NCBI GenBank assembly: GCA_021775615.1 | Contig: JAJFHL010000255.1 | Span: 1-48,041, forward strand | Origin: Hyphomicrobiales bacterium | GTDB taxonomy: Bacteria; Pseudomonadota; Alphaproteobacteria; Rhizobiales; JAJFHB01 | Reading direction: 5' to 3' | Length of the DNA: 48,041 nucleotides | Shown: positions 31,144 to 38,824 of the stretch, piece by piece | How the letters are laid out: the number at the start of each line of letters is the position of its first letter | How positions within the stretch are numbered: the stretch's first letter is position 1 | Translations under genes and position numbers: made by a program | Notes under the pieces: generated by a model | Database searches by the model: none | What the model saw: only the letters and a program-made list of their open reading frames with translations | What the model was told of the DNA's origin: nothing

Positions 31144-32349
31144 ATGGCAGGCGACGACACACCGGAATTTGACGGCAACAGGAAGCTGAAAGATCTCGAA
31201 CGGATCAGTCAGACCAAACAGGAAAAAGAAATCGAGCGTCAGCTTGAGTTCGGTCTCGAAGCGGCGTCGTCCGTCAACGACCGGTCGATCTCGCTGTTTG
31301 CCCGCGGTTCGCAGCCCGCCTTTGCCGGCATCAACACCTTCATGCGCGCGCCCTATTGCGAAGATATCCGCAAGGTCGGCGAGTATGAGGCGGCCTTCCT
31401 GGGCGTTCCCTTCGACACCGGCACGACCTACCGTTCGGGAACCCGCTTCGGGCCGCAGGCCGTGCGGCGCATATCGGCGCTCTATGACGGCTACTCCGTA
31501 GATGCCGGCGTCGACCTGACCGAAGAACTCGACATGTGCGATGCGGGCGACGTGTTCGTAATTCCCGGCAACATCGAAAAGTCGTTCGATCAGGTATCGG
31601 CGGCGGTATCCCATGTCTACACGTCGGGCGCGTTCCCGATCATGTGCGGCGGCGATCACTCGCTCGGTTATCCGCATGTGCGCGGCATCGCCCCTCATAT
31701 CGATGGCAATGTCGGCATCATCCATTTTGACCGCCATATCGATATGCAGGAAATGGATATGGATGAGCGGATGCATACGACGCCCTGGTTCTGGACGTCG
31801 AACAATCATCCCGATGTGCTCGAGCGCGAACACAGTCATGGTCCCGGCCAGCATCACGATCACAGCCACATGCACGATGTCGGTCTTGACAATTGCCCGC
31901 CAAAGAACCTGGTGCAGATCGGCATCGGCGGCTGGTACGGCTCGCGGCCCGGCTCCAAGGTCGCCCGCGAGCGCGGCTCCAGTGTCATCACCATGCATGA
32001 CTTTGAAACGATGGGGCCGCAGAAGACCGCTGAGATGGCCCTGGAGCTTGCCTGGAAAGGCGCCAAGGCGGTCTACCTCTCGTTCGACATCGATTCTCTC
32101 GACCCGGCCTTCGCGCCCGGCACCGGCACGCCGGAACCCGGCGGCTTCATGCCGCGCGAGGCCTTTGAGATGATCAAGATCATTGCTGCAGAAGGGCTGT
32201 GCGGCATGGAGGTGGTCGAGGTCTCGCCGCCCTATGATGTCAATGACAACACATCTCAGCTGGCATGCCGGGTCATCCTCGATGTCACCAGCGCCATGGT
32301 GGCGGCCTGCAAGCTCGGCCATCGCAGCCAGGTGATGAAGCCTGAGTGA
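31144..32349 (+). CDS. Long ureohydrolase, guanidine-hydrolase-like, with a His-rich loop
   Basis: 401 aa, against about 310-320 for agmatinases; the start at 31144 has GGAG 8 nt upstream. Metal motifs: GGDHSLGYP (H172), HFDRHID (D196, H198, D200; Arg replaces the usual Ala) and SFDIDSLDP (D315, D317). An N-terminal extension with AGINTFMRAP, together with GVPFDTGTTYRSGTRFGP, DERMHTTPWF and LVQIGIGGW, is as I recall for the Ni-dependent guanidine hydrolase GdmH (Sll1077) group rather than for SpeB. Between residues 230 and 244 there are seven histidines in 15 residues, in a loop not needed by the fold and likely to hold metal ions. Fourth gene of the phosphoesterase-permease-nucleotidyltransferase set. 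Confidence 0.82.
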   Translation: MAGDDTPEFDGNRKLKDLERISQTKQEKEIERQLEFGLEAASSVNDRSISLFARGSQPAFAGINTFMRAPYCEDIRKVGEYEAAFLGVPFDTGTTYRSGTRFGPQAVRRISALYDGYSVDAGVDLTEELDMCDAGDVFVIPGNIEKSFDQVSAAVSHVYTSGAFPIMCGGDHSLGYPHVRGIAPHIDGNVGIIHFDRHIDMQEMDMDERMHTTPWFWTSNNHPDVLEREHSHGPGQHHDHSHMHDVGLDNCPPKNLVQIGIGGWYGSRPGSKVARERGSSVITMHDFETMGPQKTAEMALELAWKGAKAVYLSFDIDSLDPAFAPGTGTPEPGGFMPREAFEMIKIIAAEGLCGMEVVEVSPPYDVNDNTSQLACRVILDVTSAMVAACKLGHRSQVMKPE

Positions 32350-32396
32350 GACTGCAACGCCGGGCTGCGCAATGGCGCGGTTCGGCGGACGCAACC

Positions 32397-32513
32397 AGAG
32401 CAGGATCAGAAAACGCGGATACCGGTAATCCGTCCGATCCCGCTCCAAAACACTAAAATCGATCACGTTTACCGACCTGGGCGATTTCACCGAAGTCGAT
32501 CGTGATCTAGACT
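32397..32513. repeat. Bipartite palindromic intergenic repeat, copy B
   Basis: First half 32397-32446 (GAGCAGGATC ... GATCCCGCTC), second half 32461-32507 with GATCACG/CGTGATC ends, followed by TAGACT. Roughly three quarters identical by eye to the copy at 40269-40386. It fills most of the gap between the ureohydrolase and the EamA gene. Confidence 0.75.
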
Positions 32514-32540
32514 GCTGACGATCCGTGGTTTGGGGGACAT

Positions 32541-33404
32541 ATGAACCCAGCACTCTGGGGTGGTATATCCGCGCTCGGGCTTGGAACCGCCGACTTCATG
32601 GCGCGGTTTTCCAGCCGTGGCATCGGGCACGCAAGCGCGCTCTTCGGAATGCTGGCCGCCGGCTGGCTGATCCTCACCGTCTGGTACTTCGCCACCAGTC
32701 CCGGGCTCGTGACGTCATGGGCCGGGTGGCACTATGTCGTCCTCAACGGCATCGCCACCACGGTGATGACGCTCTTGTTGTATCAGGGCCTTGCCCGCGG
32801 ACCCATCGCCGTCGTCGCGCCGATCGTCGCGAGCCATCCCGTGCTGGTCGTGGCGGTGGCTGTTCTGCTCGGAGCCCAGCCGACTCTGCTGCAGTGGCTG
32901 GGCATGGCGGTCACCATTGTCGGTGTGGTGACGGTGGCGAAATTCGCCCATGAAGAACCCGGCCTGGAAACCCTGCCGCCCTCACACTTGCGCACCACGA
33001 TCATTATCGCCCTGGGCTCGTCGGTGGCCTATGCGGCCCTGGTTCTCGCCGGGCAGAAGGCGGTTCCGATCTATGGTGATTTTCAGACCCTGTGGTTCGG
33101 GCGAATGGTCAGCCTCGCCGCACTGACTGTATTCTTCTGCGCGCGGCGCGAAGCGCCGAGCCTACCGCTGCGCTGGTGGCCGTTCCTGTTCCTTCAGGGA
33201 CTGTGCGATGCGGGCGGCTATCTCGCCCTGTTCTCCGGCAGCTACGGGACCGGCGCGGAAATCGCTGCGGTCACCGCATCCACATTCGGCGCGGTGACGG
33301 TGATCCTTGCCCGCTTCATCCTGCGCGAACATGTCACTGTTGCCCAGTGGTTCGGTATCGCGTTGGTCTTTGCAGGCGTGGTGGCGCTGTCATGGCCGGC
33401 TTAG
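32541..33404 (+). CDS. EamA/DMT family transporter
   Basis: 287 aa with ten predicted membrane helices in two five-helix halves; GGGGGA ribosome site. The glycine-rich helix starts (GGISALGLGTADFMARFSSRG), LLLYQGLARGPIAVVAPIVASHPV in the first half and the second-half block EIAAVTASTFGAVTVILARFILREHVTVAQWFGIALVFAGVV fit drug/metabolite exporters. The substrate cannot be predicted. It follows the palindromic repeat, so it is probably transcribed separately from the ureohydrolase operon. Confidence 0.88.
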   Translation: MNPALWGGISALGLGTADFMARFSSRGIGHASALFGMLAAGWLILTVWYFATSPGLVTSWAGWHYVVLNGIATTVMTLLLYQGLARGPIAVVAPIVASHPVLVVAVAVLLGAQPTLLQWLGMAVTIVGVVTVAKFAHEEPGLETLPPSHLRTTIIIALGSSVAYAALVLAGQKAVPIYGDFQTLWFGRMVSLAALTVFFCARREAPSLPLRWWPFLFLQGLCDAGGYLALFSGSYGTGAEIAAVTASTFGAVTVILARFILREHVTVAQWFGIALVFAGVVALSWPA

Positions 33405-33532
33405 GCCCTTCTCCGGGCGACCCCGATCCCCGACACCTGATCCAACACATCAATGGGTGTTTTTCGTGAAGCATCCCAAAGGAATTGGCAGGCGTGGTTT
33501 CGGAGTGCGGTCCAATGTACGGGTGTACCGGG

Positions 33533-33799
33533 ATGTTGAAGAGATCTGCGATTGCGGTGACGACTGCCGTCCATTTTCTAGTGGCGGGGACCGTGGCACA
33601 CGGACATTCAGAGGCGGATTGTTTGACAGAGATCCAGCATCAAAGACTGACGTGCTATCTGCTCCTCGGACCCTGGCTTTGTGACCTGGATCGGGAGGGC
33701 GCCACCAAAGCCTGCAAAGGCCACGATCATCCTCATGCTGACACTCGGGCGCCTGGCGAAAAGGGCGACCGTCCTGAACCGAAATCAGAGAAGCGCTGA
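33533..33799 (+). CDS. Small secreted Cys/His-containing protein
   Basis: 88 aa from the ATG at 33533; ATG at 33515 in the same frame is possible. Signal peptide MLKRSAIAVTTAVHFLVAGTVAHG, then a short mature domain with four cysteines (C30, C41, C50, C61) and GHDHPHAD (H64, H66, H68), ending in a charged tail. No family recognised. It lies upstream of the ZIP transporter on the same strand, and the Cys/His content suggests metal binding (inference). Confidence 0.5.
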   Translation: MLKRSAIAVTTAVHFLVAGTVAHGHSEADCLTEIQHQRLTCYLLLGPWLCDLDREGATKACKGHDHPHADTRAPGEKGDRPEPKSEKR

Positions 33800-33844
33800 G
33801 CGTGTTTTTGGTGCGTCTTGCGGCCGGCCCGTAAAACGCATCGG

Positions 33845-33858
33845 TTGACCTGCATCAA
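33845..33858. promoter_or_regulatory. FNR/FixK-like box upstream of the ZIP gene
   Basis: TTGAC-CTGC-ATCAA (33845-33858) is one base from the TTGAT-N4-ATCAA consensus of FNR/FixK-type regulators. It is about 177 bp before the ZIP start codon, so its target promoter is not certain. Confidence 0.4.
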
Positions 33859-33996
33859 ACCATTGTCTGCTGCGCGGTGCAGACTGAAAACCAGGGCACT
33901 CGATACCCCGTCTCATACCTCCTTCACATGCGTAGGGTGCCCGCCTGCGAAGTCCCGGTTTTCCTACGGGGGGGCTTCACTTCGTTCGTTCGCTCA

Positions 33997-34013
33997 ACAC
34001 GACCTGATCGTGT
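33997..34013. promoter_or_regulatory. Inverted repeat just upstream of the ZIP gene
   Basis: ACACGA (33997-34002), five-base loop, TCGTGT (34008-34013), 21 bp before the GTG start. It may be an operator of a metal-responsive repressor or a leader hairpin. Confidence 0.35.
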
Positions 34014-34034
34014 CTGGGCATCGGGAGCGCGCTC

Positions 34035-34817
34035 GTGAACAGTCTTGAGATCATCCTTATGGGACTGGCAGGCAGTTTCGCCGCCGGCGCCATGACCGCT
34101 GTCGGCGCCATCCCGATGCTGTTCAACTGGTCGATGTCGATGCGCGCCCACGACACGTTTCTGGGGTTTGCCGCCGGCGTCATGCTTGCGGCATCGTTCT
34201 TTTCCCTGATCATCCCGGGTCTGGAAGTGGCGGAGCAGCTGACCGGCTCGGTCACGCTGTCCGCCCTTGTCATCATGGCGGGCCTCGTTATTGGCGTCGG
34301 TACGATCGCTCTGGTGAACGAGCGGATTCCACACACCCATTTCGTCCAGGGCCGGCAGGGACCTGCCTCGCCGAGCCTGCAGAAGGTGTGGCTGTTCGTA
34401 TTCGCGATCACGATCCATAATTTCCCGGAGGGCCTTGCGGTTGGGGTCAGTTTCGGCGGTGGCGATATCGGCAATGGCACGTCGATCGCCATAGGCATCG
34501 GGCTGCAGAACGCGCCCGAGGGCCTCGCCGTGGCGGTTGCGCTCCTGGGCGAGGGATATTCGCGCAAGACGTCATTCCTGATCGCGGCACTAAGCGGGAT
34601 GGTCGAACCGGTCGGCGGATTGCTCGGTGTGTTCGCCGTGACCGTATCGCAGCAATTGCTGCCCTGGGGTCTCGCCTTTGCCGCAGGGGCGATGATCTAC
34701 GTCATCGTCCACGAGATCATCCCGGAAATCCACAACCGGAAATTTGCCAACGAAGCGACGGCAGGGCTGACCGCCGGGCTGGTCATCATGATGTTCCTGG
34801 ATGTGACCCTGGGATAG
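34035..34817 (+). CDS. ZIP family divalent metal transporter (ZupT/GufA-like)
   Basis: 260 aa, about eight membrane segments; GTG start with GGGAGC 8 bp upstream. The duplicated metal-channel motifs are present: ITIHNFPEGLAVG in TM4 and IGLQNAPEGLAVA in TM5, plus VHEIIPE near the C terminus. ZIP proteins import Zn, Fe, Mn or Ni into the cytoplasm. The long variable loop has only PHTHFVQG. It could supply metal for the two ureohydrolases (inference). Confidence 0.92.
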   Translation: MNSLEIILMGLAGSFAAGAMTAVGAIPMLFNWSMSMRAHDTFLGFAAGVMLAASFFSLIIPGLEVAEQLTGSVTLSALVIMAGLVIGVGTIALVNERIPHTHFVQGRQGPASPSLQKVWLFVFAITIHNFPEGLAVGVSFGGGDIGNGTSIAIGIGLQNAPEGLAVAVALLGEGYSRKTSFLIAALSGMVEPVGGLLGVFAVTVSQQLLPWGLAFAAGAMIYVIVHEIIPEIHNRKFANEATAGLTAGLVIMMFLDVTLG

Positions 34818-34909
34818 AGGCTGCTCACGTGGCGAAATCAACCCGTGCACGAGATCGAATGTTGGCGTAGACGTGGTGCCTCACATCGACACCAAGCAGA
34901 GATCAGCGC

Positions 34910-35785
34910 ATGAATGAGCCCTCATCCTACGAGCCGCCGAAAGTCTGGAAATGGGAGCGCGAGAGCGGCGGCACTTTCGCAAATATCAATCGCCCGATCG
35001 CCGGCCCGACCCATGACAAGGAGCTCCCCGTCGGCAAACACCCGCTTCAGCTCTATTCGTTGGGCACACCCAACGGCGTCAAGGTGACGGTGATGCTGGA
35101 GGAGTTGCTGGCGCTTGGGCATACCGGCGCCGAGTACGACGCCTGGTTCATCCAGATCAGCGATGGCGAGCAGTTCGGCAGCGGCTTTGTTGACGTCAAT
35201 CCGAACTCCAAGATACCGGCGCTGATGGATCATTCCACCTCGCCGCCGACACGTGTCTTCGAGTCCGGCGCCATCCTGCTCTATCTCGCCGAAAAATTCG
35301 GCGCACTGATGCCGGGCGATCCGGCCAATCGTGCCGAGTGCCTGTCATGGCTGTTCTGGCAGATGGGCAGCGCGCCCTATCTTGGTGGCGGCTTCGGGCA
35401 TTTCTACGCGTACGCCCCCTTCAAGATCGAGTACGCCATCGACCGCTTCGCCATGGAGGTGAAGCGCCAGCTGGATGTGCTCGACCGACGGTTGGCGGAC
35501 AACCAGTATGTCTGCGGCGATGAATACACGATCGCCGACATCGCCATCTGGCCATGGTACGGCGCGCTGGTCGCCAACAAGGTCTATGAAGCCGCTGAGT
35601 TCCTCGACGCTGGCTCTTATACCCATGTGAACAGATGGACGGCGCAGATCGCTGAACGAAAAGGCGTGCAGCGCGGACGCATGGTCAACCGCTCGTCCGG
35701 CCCGCCCGAAGAGCAACTTCGCGAACGCCACGACGCCAGTGACTTCGACACCAGCACCCAGGACAAGATCGAAGGGGAGAGCTGA
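34910..35785 (+). CDS. yghU: YghU-like glutathione-dependent disulfide-bond oxidoreductase
   Basis: 291 aa. Strong resemblance to E. coli YghU along the whole length: PPKVWKWERESGGTFANINR, IAGPTHDKELPVGKHPLQLY, SLGTPNGVKVTVMLEELLA and VNPNSKIPAL. It is a GST-fold enzyme of the Nu class that binds two glutathiones and reduces disulfides and organic peroxides. It lies 92 bp after the ZIP gene on the same strand. Confidence 0.92.
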   Translation: MNEPSSYEPPKVWKWERESGGTFANINRPIAGPTHDKELPVGKHPLQLYSLGTPNGVKVTVMLEELLALGHTGAEYDAWFIQISDGEQFGSGFVDVNPNSKIPALMDHSTSPPTRVFESGAILLYLAEKFGALMPGDPANRAECLSWLFWQMGSAPYLGGGFGHFYAYAPFKIEYAIDRFAMEVKRQLDVLDRRLADNQYVCGDEYTIADIAIWPWYGALVANKVYEAAEFLDAGSYTHVNRWTAQIAERKGVQRGRMVNRSSGPPEEQLRERHDASDFDTSTQDKIEGES

Positions 35786-35867
35786 GATCGCCGATGTCCG
35801 TGGACGAAGATGCCACGGACATCGTGCAACCGTGTTCAGTCAGGAGACGAGGCGATCCTTTGCGGGC

Positions 35868-36452
35868 CTATCCGATCTGATCACCTTCAACGACTTTCAT
35901 CCGCCACTTCAGATTGCCGTTCTTTTCGAAATAGTAGCTTTCGCCTTCATGCGTATAGACGTTGAAGGTCTGGTCCTCTTCCGGCTCGCATGTTTCACGC
36001 TTCAGCGAAAAACTGTCCTCGCAATAAACGCCATCGTCTTTCTTGCGCCATTTCATGTCGATCCGTTTGCCGTTCGGCAGCATCACGGTTTTCCGGCCGT
36101 CCGCCGCATAGTGCACCTTTGCGCCAACTTCCAGCACAAGCGTATTGCCGACCCGGTCCGCAAGCGGAATGGCGTTCCCTTTGGCCGCGCCCTTGGAAAG
36201 TATTTCGAACAGATTGATCAGGCCCTTGCTCAGCGACGGCGTCTTCTGAAATCCGTTGTCGTCCTGAAACTTGTTAAGGGCTTTGCGTGAATTGCCGCCC
36301 CACGCGCCATCCGGCTCACCGGGATCGTAGCCGAGTTTCACCAGCATCTCCTGAACCATCTTGACCGAGGGGTTTGCAGCAACTGCGCTTGAGTTCAAAT
36401 TGAGCAGGACAATCATCAGCGTCGACACGACGAAGTAGGACAGTGTTTTCAT
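35868..36452 (-). CDS. Secreted peptidoglycan-binding-domain protein
   Basis: 194 aa. Signal peptide to about residue 26 (SAVA/ANP), then a PG_binding_1-like three-helix domain (VKMVQEMLVKLGYDPGEPDGAWGGNSRKALNKFQDDNGF). The C-terminal half of unknown type (about 90-190) has beta-rich sequence and two cysteines (CEDSFSLKRETC) likely to be a disulfide. Probably periplasmic or cell-envelope associated. No catalytic motif seen. Confidence 0.8.
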   Translation of the reverse strand: MKTLSYFVVSTLMIVLLNLNSSAVAANPSVKMVQEMLVKLGYDPGEPDGAWGGNSRKALNKFQDDNGFQKTPSLSKGLINLFEILSKGAAKGNAIPLADRVGNTLVLEVGAKVHYAADGRKTVMLPNGKRIDMKWRKKDDGVYCEDSFSLKRETCEPEEDQTFNVYTHEGESYYFEKNGNLKWRMKVVEGDQIG

Positions 36453-36945
36453 TTTGGTTCCCTCCAGTATTTCCCCGGTCCATGGATCAGATTAACACAT
36501 ATCTTGTTTCGGCGTTGCCACCTAAATGACATCTGGAGCGATCCGGTTGTTCTTGCCTCACGCCGGTGCAAGGTGAAATGAATCGGGAGGCGCATGCGGA
36601 AATGGGCCCTATTGGCGGCACTCTGATTTTCGGTGCAAATCCTGGCGCGATCGCAAAGCAGGCCAGGGATGCAGCTCAAGTCGAACAGGTTCAAACACGC
36701 CATCGCAGCGGAGCGGAAACAGATCGGCCTGTGGAATTCTCTGTGCAGCAGCATCGCCGCCGACGCCACCGATATGAAACATCTATAGCTTTCTTAATGC
36801 GGAACACCACGTAGCCAACGCGCCATGCTGATGGCGAAAAAGAACAGTGCCAAGCCATTTCCCATACCGGCATAAGGTCACCGTTCCGGTGGTCGCAATC
36901 ACACATCCGCTTTCGATGTCGCATCCGGCCACATGAGTACTAGCC
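36453..36945. other. Non-coding region containing an aldolase gene fragment
   Basis: No intact gene. The notable content is a truncated copy of the 5' end of the HpaI-type aldolase gene (36669-36788), described separately. The minus-strand frame here is the antisense of that fragment. Confidence 0.6.
36669..36788 (+). pseudogene. Truncated duplicate of the HpaI aldolase gene start
   Basis: 39 codons then TAG. The first 33 residues match the intact aldolase at 42276 in 28 positions (both begin MQLKSN, then FKHAIAA and WNSLCS; both have IAADA). After that it leaves the family and stops at codon 40. The resemblance reaches upstream: both copies have GCAGGCCA(G/A)GG before ATG and a similar 45-base leader. 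It is a partial duplication with its 5' leader, not a functional aldolase; it may still be transcribed. Confidence 0.85.
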
Positions 36946-37503
36946 CTAATGGAGGCGTTCGATCACCAGGAGTTCGGGCGCCGGGGCCGAGGCATTGATC
37001 CGCGCATAACGGGTTACCGCAAAGTCCTCGTTCAGGCCTCGTGTGTATGACCGCACGGCGGCTGCTTCTTCTGCGCCGCCGGGATGTCCAGGATAGAGCA
37101 CAAGCGTGACGATGCCTTGGGTCGCAAGATGGGCGAGGGCCTGTTGAAGCCCGGCGAGGGTGGTCTCTGTGCGGGTCATGATGTCCTTGGGCGCACCGGG
37201 AAGGTAGCCGAGGTTGAACATCGCCGCTGCCAGCCGGTCTTGACCGTTGGCCCGCAAATGCTCTGCCAACGTCTCATGTCCGGCGTGAATGAGCGTCACC
37301 TGGGGCAGGCCGTCCACCCGCCGCGCCGTGGACGCCAGAGCTTCCTCCTGCACGTCGAACCCGAAGACACGTCCCGTCGGTCCGACGAGCTCGGCGAGCA
37401 ACAAGGTGTCATGGCCATTGCCTGTGGTGGCGTCAATGACCCGGTCTCCGGCTTTGAGAGACTGCCGCATCAGGAGGTGGGCAAGTTCGGTGGCGCGCAT
37501 CAT
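36946..37503 (-). CDS. mnmM: MnmM-type tRNA-modifying SAM methyltransferase (YtqB family)
   Basis: 185 aa. Class I methyltransferase with DATTGNGHDTLLLA (SAM loop) and AMFNLGYLPGAPKDIMTRTETTL, the marker of the YtqB/MnmM family. MnmM methylates nm5s2U34 to mnm5s2U34 in tRNA in organisms lacking the methylase domain of MnmC. It begins 3 bp after the stop of the FAD oxidoreductase that resembles the MnmC oxidase domain, so the two genes probably act together on tRNA wobble uridine. Confidence 0.8.
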   Translation of the reverse strand: MMRATELAHLLMRQSLKAGDRVIDATTGNGHDTLLLAELVGPTGRVFGFDVQEEALASTARRVDGLPQVTLIHAGHETLAEHLRANGQDRLAAAMFNLGYLPGAPKDIMTRTETTLAGLQQALAHLATQGIVTLVLYPGHPGGAEEAAAVRSYTRGLNEDFAVTRYARINASAPAPELLVIERLH

Positions 37504-37506
37504 TCG

Positions 37507-38556
37507 TCACAAACGCTCTCGTATATCAACACCTTGGGGCAGCGGGCTCTTGTTGATCAGGAAGTCCGTAAAACACTTTGCATACCAGGGCGCATGCAAC
37601 GAGCCCTTCGAGCCCAGCCCGTTGAAGTAGCCCAAACACTCGTGTTCTGGATGAAGGCCGATGCGGGCCTGGCTTTCATTGATGATGGGCCGCACCGCGG
37701 CGCGATGCTCGAGCACTGTGTAGGGGACGTGGAAGAACTCTTTAAGTCTGGATTCGATCTGCGAGCGGGCGGCGGCGCTCGGCACCTGATTGAGGGCTTC
37801 CCAGTCATATGTCGAACCGACCCAGAAAACATCCTGCTCCGTGGTCGGCGCCACCCAGATGCCGCGATGCAGGCACCGGGGCGGCAGGGGACGGTCGAAG
37901 CGGACCGTCAGAATGTCCCCTTTCGCCGCGTTGAACGGTACGCCGGAAAAATACGGATTGCCCGTCGCCGCATGGCCTTCACAGGAAATCAGAAGGCGGG
38001 TCCGGTGTTCCCCAACCGAAACTCCATCTTCGCCCAACGTCACGTCGCGACGCCAGTCAAGCGTCATGGGTGTGCACGTCAGGGTAGCCCGGGACGCCTC
38101 GAGATAGGCCATGACATCGAGTTGCGCTGAATGCATCGCAAAGCCGCCGCCGCTTGCGTCTCCCGTCTCGGCATCGAGCAGAGGGGAGGGTTGGGGGCCC
38201 AGTACATGAGATTGATAGACGGGTTGATCACCGCGGCGCGACCAGTTCTGCCGTTCCTCATCCGATTTGAAGAGCCGCAGCGCGATGCGGTCATGCAATA
38301 GCTTTCGCCCGGTGCGCCTTTCGATGGTGGCATAAAACGTCCGGGCAGCGTCGAAGAAGTCATCGAACTGCGGGTTCAGGACCAGGCGCTTGCCGGTGAT
38401 CGGTGTGATAAGTCCGGCGGCGATTTTTGACGACGTCACGGTCTCGTTCGCATCAATGACCAGGACCCGTCGGCCCGCTTCCACAAGATGCCACGCCAGC
38501 GTCGTTCCGGCGAGCCCTTGCCCTACAATAATCGCGTCCCAGGGCGTTTCCGCCAT
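37507..38556 (-). CDS. FAD-dependent oxidoreductase, MnmC(o)-like
   Basis: 349 aa. FAD motif AIIVGQGLAGTTLAWHL (about 8-24), then SSKIAAGLITPITGKRLV, and near the C terminus YFNGLGSKGSLHAPW. These blocks recall the oxidase domain of MnmC, which removes the carboxymethyl group from cmnm5s2U34. A general DAO-type function cannot be excluded. Its direct coupling to the MnmM-like methyltransferase strongly favours the tRNA role. Confidence 0.75.
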   Translation of the reverse strand: MAETPWDAIIVGQGLAGTTLAWHLVEAGRRVLVIDANETVTSSKIAAGLITPITGKRLVLNPQFDDFFDAARTFYATIERRTGRKLLHDRIALRLFKSDEERQNWSRRGDQPVYQSHVLGPQPSPLLDAETGDASGGGFAMHSAQLDVMAYLEASRATLTCTPMTLDWRRDVTLGEDGVSVGEHRTRLLISCEGHAATGNPYFSGVPFNAAKGDILTVRFDRPLPPRCLHRGIWVAPTTEQDVFWVGSTYDWEALNQVPSAAARSQIESRLKEFFHVPYTVLEHRAAVRPIINESQARIGLHPEHECLGYFNGLGSKGSLHAPWYAKCFTDFLINKSPLPQGVDIRERL

Positions 38557-38603
38557 GTCTCAGCCGCTCCCGCAATAGACAATGTTCTGGAGTGTCAGCC
38601 TTG

Positions 38604-38629
38604 GTCACCTGGTGACAAGTCACTTGGTG
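38604..38629. promoter_or_regulatory. Direct repeat in the mnm/amidase divergent region
   Basis: GTCACCTGGTG (38604-38614) and GTCACTTGGTG (38619-38629), period 15 bp, ten of eleven bases identical. The first unit also forms GTCACC/GGTGAC with the next bases. It lies about 50 bp upstream of the MnmC(o)-like gene and about 200 bp upstream of the amidase; possible operator. Confidence 0.35.
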
Positions 38630-38824
38630 GCAATGCACAAGTCTAGACCGTCCGCGGACAGCGCGCCAACACATCGGACCGTTCGTTGGCATGGTGTAGG
38701 CGGATTGAGCTGTGCCGGTTCATGTCCAGCAATTGCGTTTAGCCGGTCAAACCGCTCAAATGGGAGTGAGTACAGACCCTAGGACAAGTACGTACAAGAT
38801 CGGGCCAGCCATGCGGAGAAACTC

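Noticed and set aside
30523-32553. Minus-strand open frame of 676 codons
   Set aside because: Antisense to the nucleotidyltransferase, the ureohydrolase and a palindromic repeat; low-complexity and with no domain.
36449-36769. Minus-strand 106-codon ORF
   Set aside because: It is the antisense of the aldolase pseudogene. A similar antisense frame occurs at the intact aldolase gene, as expected from the duplication.
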